This document shows positions 16,110-25,238 of a stretch of 64,000 nucleotides of DNA, piece by piece (position 1 is the first letter of the stretch; each line of letters begins with the position of its first letter). A program made the translations under genes and the position numbers. This DNA comes from Propionimicrobium sp. PCR01-08-3 (GTDB taxonomy: Bacteria; Actinomycetota; Actinomycetes; Propionibacteriales; Propionibacteriaceae), in contig NZ_CP127390.1 of NCBI RefSeq assembly GCF_030286045.1, positions 124,001-188,000 of the forward strand, read 5' to 3'. The notes under the pieces were generated by a model, which was not told where the DNA came from, ran no database searches, and worked only from the letters and a program-made list of their open reading frames with translations.

Positions 16110-18359
16110 TCAGCCTTCTTGGGCGAGGGCAAAGGGCAATACGGGGCCGGACCCGGCACGGCGCAGCAGGCGGGCGGCGATCGTCATCGTCCAGCGGGTG
16201 TCGATCACGTCGTCGACCAGCAGGACCGGTGCGCCATTCAGTACCGCGAGCTGCTCGGCGAGTTCGTCGGGAATCACGAACCGGTTCCACAGGGCCTTGA
16301 TCCGGAAGGCGCTGTTACGTGCACCGTGCAGGGGTGCTGCCCCGGGAGCAAGCGCGAGGGTTCCGAGGTCCTTGAGCCGGCCGATGCGCGCCAGCCCTGC
16401 GGCGAATGAGCCGACGAGCCGCGGCCTGGTCGTCGACGGGATGGCGATGACGGCACCCGGACGCTGCTCCCAGCCCCAGGCAGCCAGCACTTCGACAGCG
16501 CGGTTGCCGATCTTCGCCGGTAGCTCCTGGTCGATTCTGATCCCGTTCTCATCGGTGCCCAGCAATGCCCGCAATTGTGTCGCCCAGCCGAGGTCGGACA
16601 TCCGGGCGATCACCCGTCCGGGTTCGGCGCGCTCGCCGGCGGCGATGTTGCCCTTCGGGGTCGCGCCGTCTTCGTCGATGATCCCGAGACGTTCCAACCC
16701 CTGCGGCCACTGCTTGCGCGGCTCGACCGGTACGCCGACCCGCCCCAGCAGGGCGCTCACCTCGGCGCCGACCCGATCAGTGCTGCCCGATCCCGGTGAT
16801 CCGGGTTCGGGATACCAGGGATCCTGGCACACATCGCATCGTCCGCACGGCTGGGCGGTCTCGTCGTCCAGCTGATGTGCCAGGAACAGCATCCGGCATT
16901 GTTGCGGATCTCCGGGAGCAAGGTGTTCGTAGGCGAGCATCGCCTCCTGCTCGGATTGCCGGGCCTTCGCCACCGTTGCGTAGCGCGCCGCGTCGTAGGT
17001 CCACGGACGACCCGTCGCGGCCCAGCCGCCCCTGACGTTCTCGCCGGCGCCTTCGACCGCGAGCACTTTGAGCAGCAACTCGAGTTGCGAGCGGCGCACC
17101 TCGACGCGCGTCTCCAACGCCGGGATGGACAGCGGGGCGTCGGCGTCCGACAGCGCGGCGATCACCTGGTCGGCCGCGTCTTCGGTGGGCATGGATGCCG
17201 TGGCGAAATAGTCCCAGATCGCACGGTCTTCCCGCCCCGGGAGCAGCAACACGTCTGCGCTGTCGGTGGCGCGACCCGCGCGTCCGACCTGCTGGTAGTA
17301 GGCGATAGGCGAGCTCGGGGCGCCCAGATGAACCACGAACCCGAGATCGGGCTTGTCGAAGCCCATGCCCAGAGCGCTGGTCGCCGCCAGCGCCTTGACC
17401 TCGTTGTTCTTGAGTGCCTGTTCGAGCTCGGCCCGCTCCTCGGCGTCGGTGCGCCCTGTATAGGCCTTCACCGGACGCCCGGGCCGGTCGAGCAACTCGG
17501 CGAGATCCTCGGCGGCGGAGACGGTGAGCGTGTAGATGATGCCGGAGCCGGGCAATTCGTCGATGTGAGTGGCCAGGTAGCTGAGGCGATCGAGGTCGTC
17601 CGGCAGCGTCAGACAGCCCAACCGCAGCGAGGTGCGGGTGAGCGGGCCGCGCAAGGTGAGGACGCCGGAGTCCGGCATCTCATGGCCGGCATGGACGCCT
17701 AGTTGCTCCTCGACATCGGCGACCACCCGCCGGTTCGCCGTCGCCGTGGTCGCGAGTACCGGGACGGCCGGGTCGAGTCCGGCAATCAGATCTCGCAGCC
17801 GGCGATAGTCCGGCCGGAAATCGTGGCCCCAATCCGAGATGCAGTGCGCCTCGTCGATCACCAGCAGCCCACAGCGTTCGACCAGCCGGGGCAGCTGCTG
17901 CTCGCGGAACCGCGGATTCACCAGGCGTTCCGGGGAAACCAGGAGCACATCGATCGTGTCGTCCGCGAGCGACTGCTCGATCTGCTGCCACTCGGTGGGG
18001 TTGGCGGAGCTGATGGCCTCCGCCCGCACCCCCACCCGGCGGGCCGCGGCGACCTGGTCGCGCATCAGCGCGATGAGCGGCGAGATGATCAGGGCCGGGC
18101 CGCTGCCTCGCCGGCGCTGCAGCAGAGCGGCCAGAAAATACACCGCGGACTTTCCCCAGCCGGTCCGCTGGACGACGAGCGTCCGCCGGTGGTCCGCCAC
18201 GAGCGCCTCGATCGCCTCGAATTGGCCGGGGCGAAAGTCCGCGTCCGCGTTGCCGGTCAGGGCGTGCAAAGCCTCGAGGGTCTCGATCCGTAACGGCTCG
18301 CGTGATGCGGGCCTGCCATCATCCGTAAGAGCGGTGTCAGGAGCGTCGATGGGCGTCAT
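16110..18359 (-). CDS. RecQ-family ATP-dependent DNA helicase with phosphoribosyltransferase-like tail
   Basis: 749 residues from ATG 18359 (a start ten codons upstream is possible). Helicase motifs are QRTGWGKSAVYF (motif I), DEAHCISDWGHDFRP (motif II), LATTATANRRV (III) and QQVGRAGRATD (VI), giving 3'-5' DNA unwinding. The RecQ zinc site is visible as QQC...PCGRCDVC. There is no HRDC domain; instead the last ~60 residues contain PVLLVDDVIDTRWTMTIAAR, which resembles the PRPP-binding loop of type I phosphoribosyltransferases such as ComF. Such tails occur in actinobacterial RecQ proteins. It is convergent with the peptide transporter operon and lies beside other repair genes. Confidence 0.92.
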   Translation of the reverse strand: MTPIDAPDTALTDDGRPASREPLRIETLEALHALTGNADADFRPGQFEAIEALVADHRRTLVVQRTGWGKSAVYFLAALLQRRRGSGPALIISPLIALMRDQVAAARRVGVRAEAISSANPTEWQQIEQSLADDTIDVLLVSPERLVNPRFREQQLPRLVERCGLLVIDEAHCISDWGHDFRPDYRRLRDLIAGLDPAVPVLATTATANRRVVADVEEQLGVHAGHEMPDSGVLTLRGPLTRTSLRLGCLTLPDDLDRLSYLATHIDELPGSGIIYTLTVSAAEDLAELLDRPGRPVKAYTGRTDAEERAELEQALKNNEVKALAATSALGMGFDKPDLGFVVHLGAPSSPIAYYQQVGRAGRATDSADVLLLPGREDRAIWDYFATASMPTEDAADQVIAALSDADAPLSIPALETRVEVRRSQLELLLKVLAVEGAGENVRGGWAATGRPWTYDAARYATVAKARQSEQEAMLAYEHLAPGDPQQCRMLFLAHQLDDETAQPCGRCDVCQDPWYPEPGSPGSGSTDRVGAEVSALLGRVGVPVEPRKQWPQGLERLGIIDEDGATPKGNIAAGERAEPGRVIARMSDLGWATQLRALLGTDENGIRIDQELPAKIGNRAVEVLAAWGWEQRPGAVIAIPSTTRPRLVGSFAAGLARIGRLKDLGTLALAPGAAPLHGARNSAFRIKALWNRFVIPDELAEQLAVLNGAPVLLVDDVIDTRWTMTIAARLLRRAGSGPVLPFALAQEG

Positions 18360-18397
18360 GATCGTCAGTTTGGCAGTGCCTACTGACAATTTCTGTG

Positions 18398-19867
18398 TCA
18401 GTTGTCCGAGCGGGAGAATCGGTTGTGCATGCCATTGCTCGCGACGACCAGCACCGCACTCAGCAGGGCGTCCGTTTCGGTACGGATCTGTTCGGCAAGC
18501 CTCTCATTCGCTGTCGCCAACGCTTCGGATACCGCGGAGCCCTCGAGAGCCGAGACTTGGTCGTCCGCCCTTGCCACCGCGAAGTGACCGATCGCGCCGG
18601 TCTTCTCCTGGTAACGCTCGACCTCGGGGATCGCGTCGGCGAAGTGGGCGTCCGCAAGTGCTGCGATGATCCGCGACGACCAGTACAAGGTGTCGGTGGT
18701 CACTCGCCCGGTGGTCGATTCCAGGTAGCCGGGCACGGTCTCGACGTTGGTGAACAGCGGCACCAGCGTGTTGAAGGGGTTGGACGCGAACGCCACCCAC
18801 TGAATGGCCCGCGACGCCTCCGGACGGTAGGGCCGGATCTGCAGCACCGACAGCTGAGAGTGCCGGTTGATGCCGATCGGACGATACAGATGGCGCTGTG
18901 CCTCGGTGCCGAGCGGCGAATACGGGTCGTAGCCGGTGCCCTGATAGTGGGCGCTCAGCACATCCTTGACATCCTCGATCGTCAGCTTGCGCTCGGGAAT
19001 TCGCGACCACGGAATGTCATCCGAGGTCGGGGAGAGCCTGGGCGCTGTCCCGGTGAAATCGGCGGACGAGGGGTTGAGGCGGCGCTGCATATCCCAGGCG
19101 CGCGGCGTGTTGTAAACATGGTCGGAGTCGGTGTGCGAGCCGAAAACCTCACGTGGGTTGATGACCGACGACGGAGCCAGCGCCAGATCCAGATGGTGCT
19201 CGTTGATGAAAGAACGCAGATCGGCGGACGCAAGATATTCGCGGCCCGCGCCCTCGGCGTCGTCCAGATCGAAGCTGTCGATGCCCAACTGGTTAGGCAT
19301 GGTGACATATCGATCGTCGGGAACCCGGCGAGCGATCCAATGGTGCCCGCCGACCGTCTCCAGCCACCAGATCTCGTCCACATCGGAAAACGCGACACCG
19401 TTCATCTCGTAGGTGCCGTATCGCTCGAGCAGGGCGCCCAGCCGCAGCACGCCCTCGCGGGCGGAACGGATGTAGGGGAGCACCAGCGTGAGGAAATCCT
19501 CCTCGCCGATGCCACCAGGCTGATCGCCCTGCCGCTCGACGAACGGATCGGCCCCGCGCACTCGCTGGTTCGTGGTGAGCGTCTCGGTCGCGCTCATGGC
19601 GACGTTCGCGGCGTTGATGCCCGCCGCGCCCCAGATCCCCTCCGTGTCAACCGCGTTCGGTGTAGCCGTGTAGCGCATCGGGTCATTCGGCAGATCGATC
19701 GTGAGATGGCCGATCACCGACGTGTAGTGCCGCGGCTGATCCTCGGGCCGGACGACGGTGACCCGCTTCGGATTCCACTCGCCGTTGGCCGAATCCTCAT
19801 TGCGGGCGACCAACGTCGACCCGTCGTAGCTCGCGTCCTTACCCACCAGAATGGTTGTGCAACCCAC
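18398..19867 (-). CDS. C69-family dipeptidase (PepD-like)
   Basis: 489 residues. The N-terminus MGCTTILVGKDASYDGSTLV followed by ARNED is the peptidase family C69 start: Cys3 would become the N-terminal nucleophile of this Ntn-hydrolase after removal of the first residues. Later blocks IWGAAGINAANVAMSATET and WWLETVGGHHWIARRVPDD are also typical. The enzyme cleaves a broad range of dipeptides in the cytoplasm. A peptide importer lies nearby, which would be a natural source of substrate, but they are not in one operon. Confidence 0.92.
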   Translation of the reverse strand: MGCTTILVGKDASYDGSTLVARNEDSANGEWNPKRVTVVRPEDQPRHYTSVIGHLTIDLPNDPMRYTATPNAVDTEGIWGAAGINAANVAMSATETLTTNQRVRGADPFVERQGDQPGGIGEEDFLTLVLPYIRSAREGVLRLGALLERYGTYEMNGVAFSDVDEIWWLETVGGHHWIARRVPDDRYVTMPNQLGIDSFDLDDAEGAGREYLASADLRSFINEHHLDLALAPSSVINPREVFGSHTDSDHVYNTPRAWDMQRRLNPSSADFTGTAPRLSPTSDDIPWSRIPERKLTIEDVKDVLSAHYQGTGYDPYSPLGTEAQRHLYRPIGINRHSQLSVLQIRPYRPEASRAIQWVAFASNPFNTLVPLFTNVETVPGYLESTTGRVTTDTLYWSSRIIAALADAHFADAIPEVERYQEKTGAIGHFAVARADDQVSALEGSAVSEALATANERLAEQIRTETDALLSAVLVVASNGMHNRFSRSDN

Positions 19868-19993
19868 CGTGCGTCCTCTCGTCCTCGGTGCCGGGATTTC
19901 GCCCGGCCACGCTTATCGATGCTAGTTGCGATCTGAAAAAGCCATGTCCGTTTTCCGCTCGTCTGCACGCACGGCCCGTGTCATGCTGGCTTC

Positions 19994-21478
19994 ATGGCAA
20001 TCGCATCGGCACGCTTCGATGAGCGCTATCGCGCCGTCGAGGCGCGCGATGTCCGCTTCGACGGGCAGTTCGTGATGGCCGTGCGCACCACCGGTATCTA
20101 CTGTCGCCCGTCCTGCCCGGCGCGGACGCCGAAGCGGTCGAACGTGACCTTCTATCCGACCAGCGCGGCGGCGCACGAGGCAGGTTTCCGAGCATGCAAA
20201 CGATGCCTGCCCGAGGCAGCCCCGGGATCTCCGCAGTGGAATCTCCGGCAGGACACGGTGGGCCGCGCCATGCGACTCATCGCGGACGGGGTGGTGGAGC
20301 GTGAGTGCGTGCCAGGGCTCGCAGCTCGTCTCGGCTATTCGTCGCGGCAGCTCAGCCGCCTGCTCGTCGCTGAAGTCGGAGCGGGACCGTTGGCTCTCGC
20401 CCGGGCGCAGCGTGCCCACACCGCCCGCATGCTGTTGATCGGTACCGATCTGGCGGTCGCCGAGGTCGCCTTCTCGTCCGGTTTCGGGAGCGTGCGGCAA
20501 TGCAATGACACCGTTCGCGAGGTGTTCGGCATGTCGCCGACCGAGCTTCGTTCGCGTCGCCGAGGTGTGGCTCCGGTTCCCGGAGCGATTGATCTGGTGC
20601 TGCCGGTCCGGGAACCCTTCGATGCCGCGGGACTTTTCGGGTGGATGGCGGCCCGCGCGTTGCCCGGCATAGAGGTTGCATCACAGACCGGTTATGCCCG
20701 CACGCTGCAGCTGCCGGGTGGGGTGACCTGGTTCGAGCTTCGCGAAGACGTGCCTGGACGAATCCGGTTGCGTGCGAGGGTCACCGAACTCTCCGATCTC
20801 GGGCCTTTGGTGAGCCGGGTCAGGCGGTTGTTCGATCTGGACGCGGACCCGCAAGCGATTGATTCGGCGCTTGCCCGAGAGCCCGAGCTGGCGCTACTGG
20901 TCGCGGCCACGCCCGGCATCAGGGTCCCGGGAGCGGCAGATCCGCACGAGATGCTGATCCGCGCCATGATCGGACAGCAGGTGTCGGTGGCGTCCGCCCG
21001 AACCGCGCTCGGACGGCTGGTGCAGGCCTTGGGAGCCACCACCGATCTGAGCCGCGACGAAACAGCGGAGCCCCGGCAGCTGTTCCCGACGATGGATGCG
21101 ATCGCAGAGCACGGGCGCGAGGTGCTCCGAGGGCCTGTCGCGCGCGTTGACGCGATCGTCCAAACTGCCGCCGCGCTCGCGGACGGCTCCCTGGTGCTCA
21201 CCGCCGCGGACGATGGAGCCGAGCAACGGTCAGCTCTGCTTGCCAGGAAAGGAATTGGGCCGTGGACAGCCGACTACGTGCGGATGCGGGTGCTCGGCGA
21301 CCCTGACGTGTTGCTCCCCGGCGACGGCGCCGCCCGCAGTGGCGCAGCGCGAGCAGGTATCCCGTCGACCGCCCGAGGGTTGGAAATCTGGGCGGCGCAG
21401 CTGTCGCCCTGGCGAAGTTATCTGACCGCCCACCTATGGCGGGCGGCTGGGCAAACACGAACTGAGGAGGGGCGATGA
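19994..21478 (+). CDS. alkA: Ada-like regulator fused to AlkA DNA-3-methyladenine glycosylase
   Basis: 494 residues. The N-terminal ~75 residues are the Ada zinc domain ([19 protein letters not shown] then [13 protein letters not shown], four cysteines; the first accepts methyl groups from phosphotriesters in Ada). An AraC-type HTH follows ([20 protein letters not shown]). The C-terminal ~290 residues are the AlkA fold with the HhH-GPD signature [18 protein letters not shown] and the catalytic aspartate in LPGDGA. It both senses and excises alkylated bases. The ogt gene overlaps its stop, so they form a methylation-damage response operon. Confidence 0.92.
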   Translation: MAIASARFDERYRAVEARDVRFDGQFVMAVRTTGIYCRPSCPARTPKRSNVTFYPTSAAAHEAGFRACKRCLPEAAPGSPQWNLRQDTVGRAMRLIADGVVERECVPGLAARLGYSSRQLSRLLVAEVGAGPLALARAQRAHTARMLLIGTDLAVAEVAFSSGFGSVRQCNDTVREVFGMSPTELRSRRRGVAPVPGAIDLVLPVREPFDAAGLFGWMAARALPGIEVASQTGYARTLQLPGGVTWFELREDVPGRIRLRARVTELSDLGPLVSRVRRLFDLDADPQAIDSALAREPELALLVAATPGIRVPGAADPHEMLIRAMIGQQVSVASARTALGRLVQALGATTDLSRDETAEPRQLFPTMDAIAEHGREVLRGPVARVDAIVQTAAALADGSLVLTAADDGAEQRSALLARKGIGPWTADYVRMRVLGDPDVLLPGDGAARSGAARAGIPSTARGLEIWAAQLSPWRSYLTAHLWRAAGQTRTEEGR

Positions 21479-22041
21479 CTGACAGATTGACCAGAGGAGA
21501 ACACCGGACAGTGGGAACAGTGGGGATCGCGCGGACCGTCGACACCCCGGACGGCCCATTCACGCTCATCGTGGACGCACAAGGCCGGATGCTGGCATCC
21601 GGTTGGAGTGCGGACGAACGCGCCGTGTGGGAGCGCATTCATCCGGCGCTTCGCCCGGCTGAGCTCGTCCGGGGCGACACCGAACCCGCGGCCGAGGCGG
21701 CACAGGCGGTCGCCGCCTATTACGCGGGCGATGTCGATACGGTCGCGTCCATCCCGGTCAGGCAACGGGGCACAGAATTGCAAGAACGCGGGTGGGCAGC
21801 GCTCCGCGAAATCACGCCGGGATCGCCGCTCGACTACACGGCCTTCGCCGCCCTGCTCGGACGACCGGCAGCCGTTCGCGCGGCGGCGTCCATCTGCGCC
21901 CGCAACGCGGCGGCACTTTTCGTGCCCTGCCATCGCGTGCTGAGATCGGACGGCACCTTGGGTGGTTTTGCCTGGGGACTCGACGTCAAACGTTCTCTGC
22001 TTGAGCGCGAATGTTCACATCGAGATGAGGCCGTTGACTAG
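21475..22041 (+). CDS. ogt: methylated-DNA--protein-cysteine S-methyltransferase
   Basis: 188 residues from ATG 21475, overlapping the alkA stop by four bases. The C-terminal ~90 residues carry the active site [20 protein letters not shown], whose Cys takes the alkyl group from O6-alkylguanine in a suicide reaction. The preceding [20 protein letters not shown] then [11 protein letters not shown] block is the DNA-binding HTH of this family. It is translationally coupled to the Ada-AlkA gene and presumably induced with it. Confidence 0.94.
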   Translation: MTDRLTRGEHRTVGTVGIARTVDTPDGPFTLIVDAQGRMLASGWSADERAVWERIHPALRPAELVRGDTEPAAEAAQAVAAYYAGDVDTVASIPVRQRGTELQERGWAALREITPGSPLDYTAFAALLGRPAAVRAAASICARNAAALFVPCHRVLRSDGTLGGFAWGLDVKRSLLERECSHRDEAVD

Positions 22042-22068
22042 GTTGACTAACTAACGCACTATTGGTGT

Positions 22069-22311
22069 ATGAGCGTTCATCAAGTCAACGTCTACGAGGC
22101 GAAGGCGCAACTTTCAAAATTGATCGAGAGCGCGCTTAAAGGCGAGGAAGTGATCATCGCGCGGGCCGGAAAGCCGGCGGTGCGTCTGGTGAAGTGGACG
22201 CCCCGGCCTGACCGGATTCCCGGCATGTGGAAGGGGCGCGTCCGCGTTGCCGATGATTTCGATAGCTTCGACGAGCAAGACGACCGGGATTGGTACGGGG
22301 AACAAGCGTGA
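22069..22311 (+). CDS. Phd/YefM-family antitoxin
   Basis: 80 residues. The sequence VNVYEAKAQLSKLIESALKG followed by EEVIIARAGKPAVRLV is the prevent-host-death signature. The N-terminal half binds its own promoter DNA; the C-terminal acidic tail (DDFDSFDEQDDRDWYGEQ) would wrap the toxin. It overlaps the PIN toxin start by four bases, so it is translated in coupled fashion and the complex is probably autoregulated. Confidence 0.92.
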   Translation: MSVHQVNVYEAKAQLSKLIESALKGEEVIIARAGKPAVRLVKWTPRPDRIPGMWKGRVRVADDFDSFDEQDDRDWYGEQA

Positions 22312-22679
22312 GACTGCTCCTTGATACGCATGTGCTGCTGTGGTGGCTCGCGGACGACCCGAAGCTCAGCGGGCAGCATCGTGAACTCATCTCGGACGGT
22401 GAGAACGACGTTCTGGTCTCGAGCATCTCGATCGCCGAGGTTTCGGTGAAGGCATCCCTGGGCAAGCTTGATGCCCCGCAGATGATCTCCGATGCCGTCA
22501 CTGATAGTGGGTTCGAGCACCTGCCGTTCAGCGAGGTTCATGCCGAACTGCTGCGAAGGTTGCCCTGGCATCATCGCGACCCATTTGATCGGATGCTGAT
22601 AGCCCAGGCGATAGCAGACGGTCTGGCCCTGCTTTCGGTCGACAGGCGGATCGGTCAATACGACCTGGAAGTGCTGTGA
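22308..22679 (+). CDS. PIN-domain toxin (VapC-type ribonuclease)
   Basis: 123 residues from GTG 22308, overlapping the antitoxin stop. The acidic PIN residues are present: LLLDTHVLLWWL (first Asp), SISIAEVSVKASLGKL (Glu), DPFDRMLIAQA (Asp) and LLSVDRRI (Asp). This family cleaves tRNA or mRNA to arrest growth when the antitoxin is degraded. The short HTLLWW-type N-terminus belongs to the PIN subgroup usually paired with Phd antitoxins, as here. Confidence 0.92.
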   Translation: MRLLLDTHVLLWWLADDPKLSGQHRELISDGENDVLVSSISIAEVSVKASLGKLDAPQMISDAVTDSGFEHLPFSEVHAELLRRLPWHHRDPFDRMLIAQAIADGLALLSVDRRIGQYDLEVL

Positions 22680-22741
22680 GTAGCTAACGATCGCATGAGG
22701 GCTGAGGGATTTCTTCGCCGCCGAAAGAATGTAAACTAACC

Positions 22742-22770
22742 TTGACATGCATGTAAAGAGGCCTTTACGT
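22742..22770 (+). promoter_or_regulatory. candidate promoter/operator before the CPBP protease gene
   Basis: A TTGACA hexamer at 22742-22747 is followed by the perfect dyad GTAAAG-AGGC-CTTTAC (22753-22768), placed where a repressor would block the -10 region. The -10 itself is poor (TTTACG around 22764). The dyad may be the operator of the XRE regulator encoded at the end of the same gene group; this is inferred. Confidence 0.4.
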
Positions 22771-22776
22771 TGAAGC

Positions 22777-23523
22777 ATGTCCACTTTAGATGATCAGTTC
22801 CTGACCCCGACAACTGAGAACCGTCCGAGCCTGGCGACGCTCGGGGGTGCGCTGGTGTTGCGCCTGCTGCTGATTCTCGCCTTGGGGATCATCACACCGA
22901 TTGCGTTACGTTTGTCGTCTCCGGGCACCACCGACTCCGAAGCCGGCTACTACGGCAATGCCACCGTGATCGTGGTCGACGTGATAACGATCCTTGTGGT
23001 GGGGATGCTTCTGAGACGAGAAGGCCTGCGGATTCGCGACATCCTGAACTTCCGAGCGTCCGATATCGGTTGGGGATTGCTGCTGACTCCGATCGTCTTC
23101 ATCGGGTTCTTCATGTTCACTTACATCGGCAATCTGATCGCCTACCAGGGGCCACCCCCGGCCGCCACGGACGTTCCCCATGTTCCGCTGGTCGTGGGCG
23201 TCCTCGCCATCGTCGCGGCCGTGACCATCGGCATCGCCGAGGAGTTGATCTACCGCGGCTATCTGCAGCCACGATTCGAAGCGCGGTTGGGACGCTGGCC
23301 CGGCATGCTGGTGGTGGCGCTCTTCTTCGGCCTGCAGCACATCGGCTTCGCCCTCGTTTCTCCGGCGGCGATCGTCGCGAAGGTGGTCGCCACGGCGCTG
23401 GCCGGTGTCATGTTCGGTCTGCTCTACTGGTGGCGCAAACGGCTCATGCCGCTGGTGATCGCCCACGTCCTACTCGATATCGTCGGTCTCGGCATCCCCA
23501 CGCTGACGCTTGCCCTCGCCTGA
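22777..23523 (+). CDS. CPBP-family intramembrane metalloprotease
   Basis: 248 residues with about seven to eight membrane helices. The catalytic motifs of the CAAX protease/bacteriocin-processing family are present: EELIYRGYLQPRF (E-E-x-x-x-R), FFGLQHIGF (F-x-x-x-H) and VIAHVLLDIVG (H-x-x-x-D/N). Members act within the membrane on prenylated proteins, anti-sigma factors or bacteriocins; the target here is unknown. It is followed at 13 bp by a small membrane protein and then an XRE regulator, which looks like one operon. Confidence 0.9.
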   Translation: MSTLDDQFLTPTTENRPSLATLGGALVLRLLLILALGIITPIALRLSSPGTTDSEAGYYGNATVIVVDVITILVVGMLLRREGLRIRDILNFRASDIGWGLLLTPIVFIGFFMFTYIGNLIAYQGPPPAATDVPHVPLVVGVLAIVAAVTIGIAEELIYRGYLQPRFEARLGRWPGMLVVALFFGLQHIGFALVSPAAIVAKVVATALAGVMFGLLYWWRKRLMPLVIAHVLLDIVGLGIPTLTLALA

Positions 23524-23536
23524 ACGGAGACCCGAC

Positions 23537-23914
23537 ATGTTGCCGTCCACCAGGCAATACACGATCCGCTTCATCGTCGCCATGGGGCTGTATCTGGTCA
23601 CGTTGCCATTGACCCTGTGGCTCAGCTCCCTGGCCGGCGATTCATGGTGGCGGTTTGCGGCGTATCTGCTGGTGTTGCCGTCGCTGATCCTGATTGCTCG
23701 CGCGGTGTGGCGGTATGTGGCCGAGGCTGATGAACTGCAGTCCCGCAAGATCGTGGAGTCCTTGGCGATCGCTTTCGCCGGTGGTTCGATCCTGACGTTC
23801 ACCTGGGGAATGCTGGAGCATGTTGGGGCACCCACCCTGCCGATCATCTGGGCGATGCCGGTATACATGGGATGCTGGCTGGTCGCCAGCCTCATCGTGA
23901 ATCGACGGTATTGA
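23537..23914 (+). CDS. small four-helix membrane protein
   Basis: 125 residues from ATG 23537, with CGGAGA upstream. Four hydrophobic segments are visible (around residues 10-30, 38-56, 75-97 and 101-120). The loop YVAEADELQSRKIVESLAIA is typical of small membrane proteins that are encoded immediately before a YozG-like XRE regulator. The pair is often found together, suggesting that the membrane protein and regulator form one sensory unit; its biochemical role is unknown. Confidence 0.8.
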   Translation: MLPSTRQYTIRFIVAMGLYLVTLPLTLWLSSLAGDSWWRFAAYLLVLPSLILIARAVWRYVAEADELQSRKIVESLAIAFAGGSILTFTWGMLEHVGAPTLPIIWAMPVYMGCWLVASLIVNRRY

Positions 23915-23916
23915 GC

Positions 23917-24111
23917 ATGCACAATCGGGTCGCTCTTCTGCGGGACGAACGGCGGATGACCCAGGCCGATCTCGCGCGAGCTCTCGAGGTCAGCAGGCAA
24001 ACCGTGATCTCGATAGAAAAGGGACGCTACGACCCGAGCCTGCCGCTCGCCTTCAAGATCGCCAAGGTGTTCGACCTTGCCATTGAGGAAATCTTCGTTC
24101 CGGACGAATGA
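23917..24111 (+). CDS. small XRE-family (HTH_3) transcriptional regulator
   Basis: 64 residues, starting two bases after the stop of the membrane-protein gene. It is one helix-turn-helix: RRMTQADLARALEVSRQTVI followed by SIEKGRYDPSLPLAFKIAK and the ending FDLAIEEIFVPDE, which is typical of short stand-alone XRE regulators (YozG/YgzD type). It probably represses its own operon; the GTAAAG-N4-CTTTAC dyad at 22753-22768 is a candidate site. Confidence 0.9.
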   Translation: MHNRVALLRDERRMTQADLARALEVSRQTVISIEKGRYDPSLPLAFKIAKVFDLAIEEIFVPDE

Positions 24112-24231
24112 CCTGAGTCCACCGATGAACGCAGCGGACGGGAATCGGCCGGCTCAGGGTGATGGACCCCCACATGCCGTTGTCGGACGGGTTGCACGCA
24201 GCGCGGCCAACACATATAGGCTCGTCCCGGT

Positions 24232-24585
24232 TCAGATGTGGGTGCCCACGTTGATCACGCGTCCGGACGAGTCGCGGTAGAAGAACCGTCGGACGCCCCA
24301 CTGCTCGTCCGAGAGCGGGTGGACGATCTCGACGCCCGCTGCGAGCGCTGCAGCGTGAGTGGCCTCGACATCATCGACGCTCTCGACGAAAACGGAGATA
24401 TCTGGATTGACCGGGGCGGAAGCGTCCGTGGTCATCAGGCCGATCTGCCGGCCTGCCTCGTCCGCGATGAAGGCAATCCATCCCATGTCCATCACGACGT
24501 GCATCCCGAGTATGCGGGTGTGCTCGTCGATTGCGCGTGGCACATCGTCGACGGTCAGGATCGGAGCGATACGTTCGACCTTCAT
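24232..24585 (-). CDS. VOC-family (glyoxalase fold) protein
   Basis: 117 residues. The start MKVERIAPILTVDDVPRAID and later ISVFVESVDDVEATHAAALA then GVEIVHPLSDEQWGVRRFFY and DSSGRVINV show the two-module VOC pattern. It is unrelated in operon to the VOC pair at 1.6-2.5 kb. The substrate is unknown; single-gene VOC proteins of this size may bind drugs or catalyse small isomerisations. Confidence 0.85.
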   Translation of the reverse strand: MKVERIAPILTVDDVPRAIDEHTRILGMHVVMDMGWIAFIADEAGRQIGLMTTDASAPVNPDISVFVESVDDVEATHAAALAAGVEIVHPLSDEQWGVRRFFYRDSSGRVINVGTHI

Positions 24586-24806
24586 GTGAGCTAGTCAAGC
24601 ACCGCCAGGGCAACGAATCCAGAGGTGTGCTCCGGAACGACCCCATCCGACTCATCGGGGATGAATCCGGCCAAGTCTGCTGCAGCGCTATCGTTCGCTT
24701 GGCTCGGACGCTGGTCACTGTGCGAGCCGGGTTGCCGGCCGTCGGCCCACGGAGAAAACGTGGTCGAGAGCAGCTGCACGCCCGCGCCGATCAGCAGGGC
24801 GAACCG
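24586..24806. other. spacer without recognised gene
   Basis: The region between the VOC gene and the response-regulator relic has open frames on both strands but none with recognisable protein features, start signals or neighbours. A 62-codon minus-strand frame (24591-24779) was considered and not accepted. The stretch is probably decayed DNA belonging to the same event that truncated the response regulator. Confidence 0.3.
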
Positions 24807-25190
24807 TTCACGGCCGAGGCAGTCCGCGACGGCCTGCGTCTGGAGGCGATCGCGTCCGATATTGCCGCTGACGGTGATACCGCACTCGAGCTGCTCTCGG
24901 TGAATTCGTATGACATCGCGGTGCTCGATCGCGACGTACCCGGCCCGAACGGCGATGAGGTCGCCCGGCAGATCGTGGCGTCCGATACCGGACTGCCGAT
25001 CATCACCACGGTGGTTGGTTCTCGGCTCGGCGACCGGACTCCTGGGATCATCACCCGCTTTTGTGTCGCGGGGACGCTGATCGCGCTGCTCGGCTGCGTC
25101 CTCTTTTTCTTGTCACCAATTCGCTATGGCGGCCCGGATGCTGCGCCACCGAATATGGGCGAGCCGCCATCCCAAGGACGAGAACGCTGA
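24807..25190 (+). pseudogene. truncated OmpR-type response regulator relic
   Basis: The stretch AEAVRDGLRLEAIASDIAAD, GDTALELLSVNSYDIAVLDR and DVPGPNGDEVARQIVASDTG is the inside of a receiver domain, with the phospho-acceptor aspartate in VLDRD. The first ten or so residues of the domain (with its acidic pair) are missing and similarity ends at about 25010, before the conserved Lys and the whole DNA-binding half. The frame continues to 25190 with a hydrophobic stretch (GTLIALLGCVLFFLSP) that does not belong to a response regulator. It is a decayed, possibly recombined gene. Confidence 0.6.
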
Positions 25191-25238
25191 GCCGACGCCC
25201 CGAGCCGGACGACATCTCTGCGACCCCGCGGCGTCGTG

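Noticed and set aside
18395-19936. 513-codon plus-strand frame opposite the C69 dipeptidase
   Set aside because: No recognisable domains, arginine/valine-rich composition; the minus-strand gene has a complete family match.
24591-24779. 62-codon minus-strand frame upstream of the VOC gene
   Set aside because: No ribosome site, no family resemblance and placed in decayed DNA.
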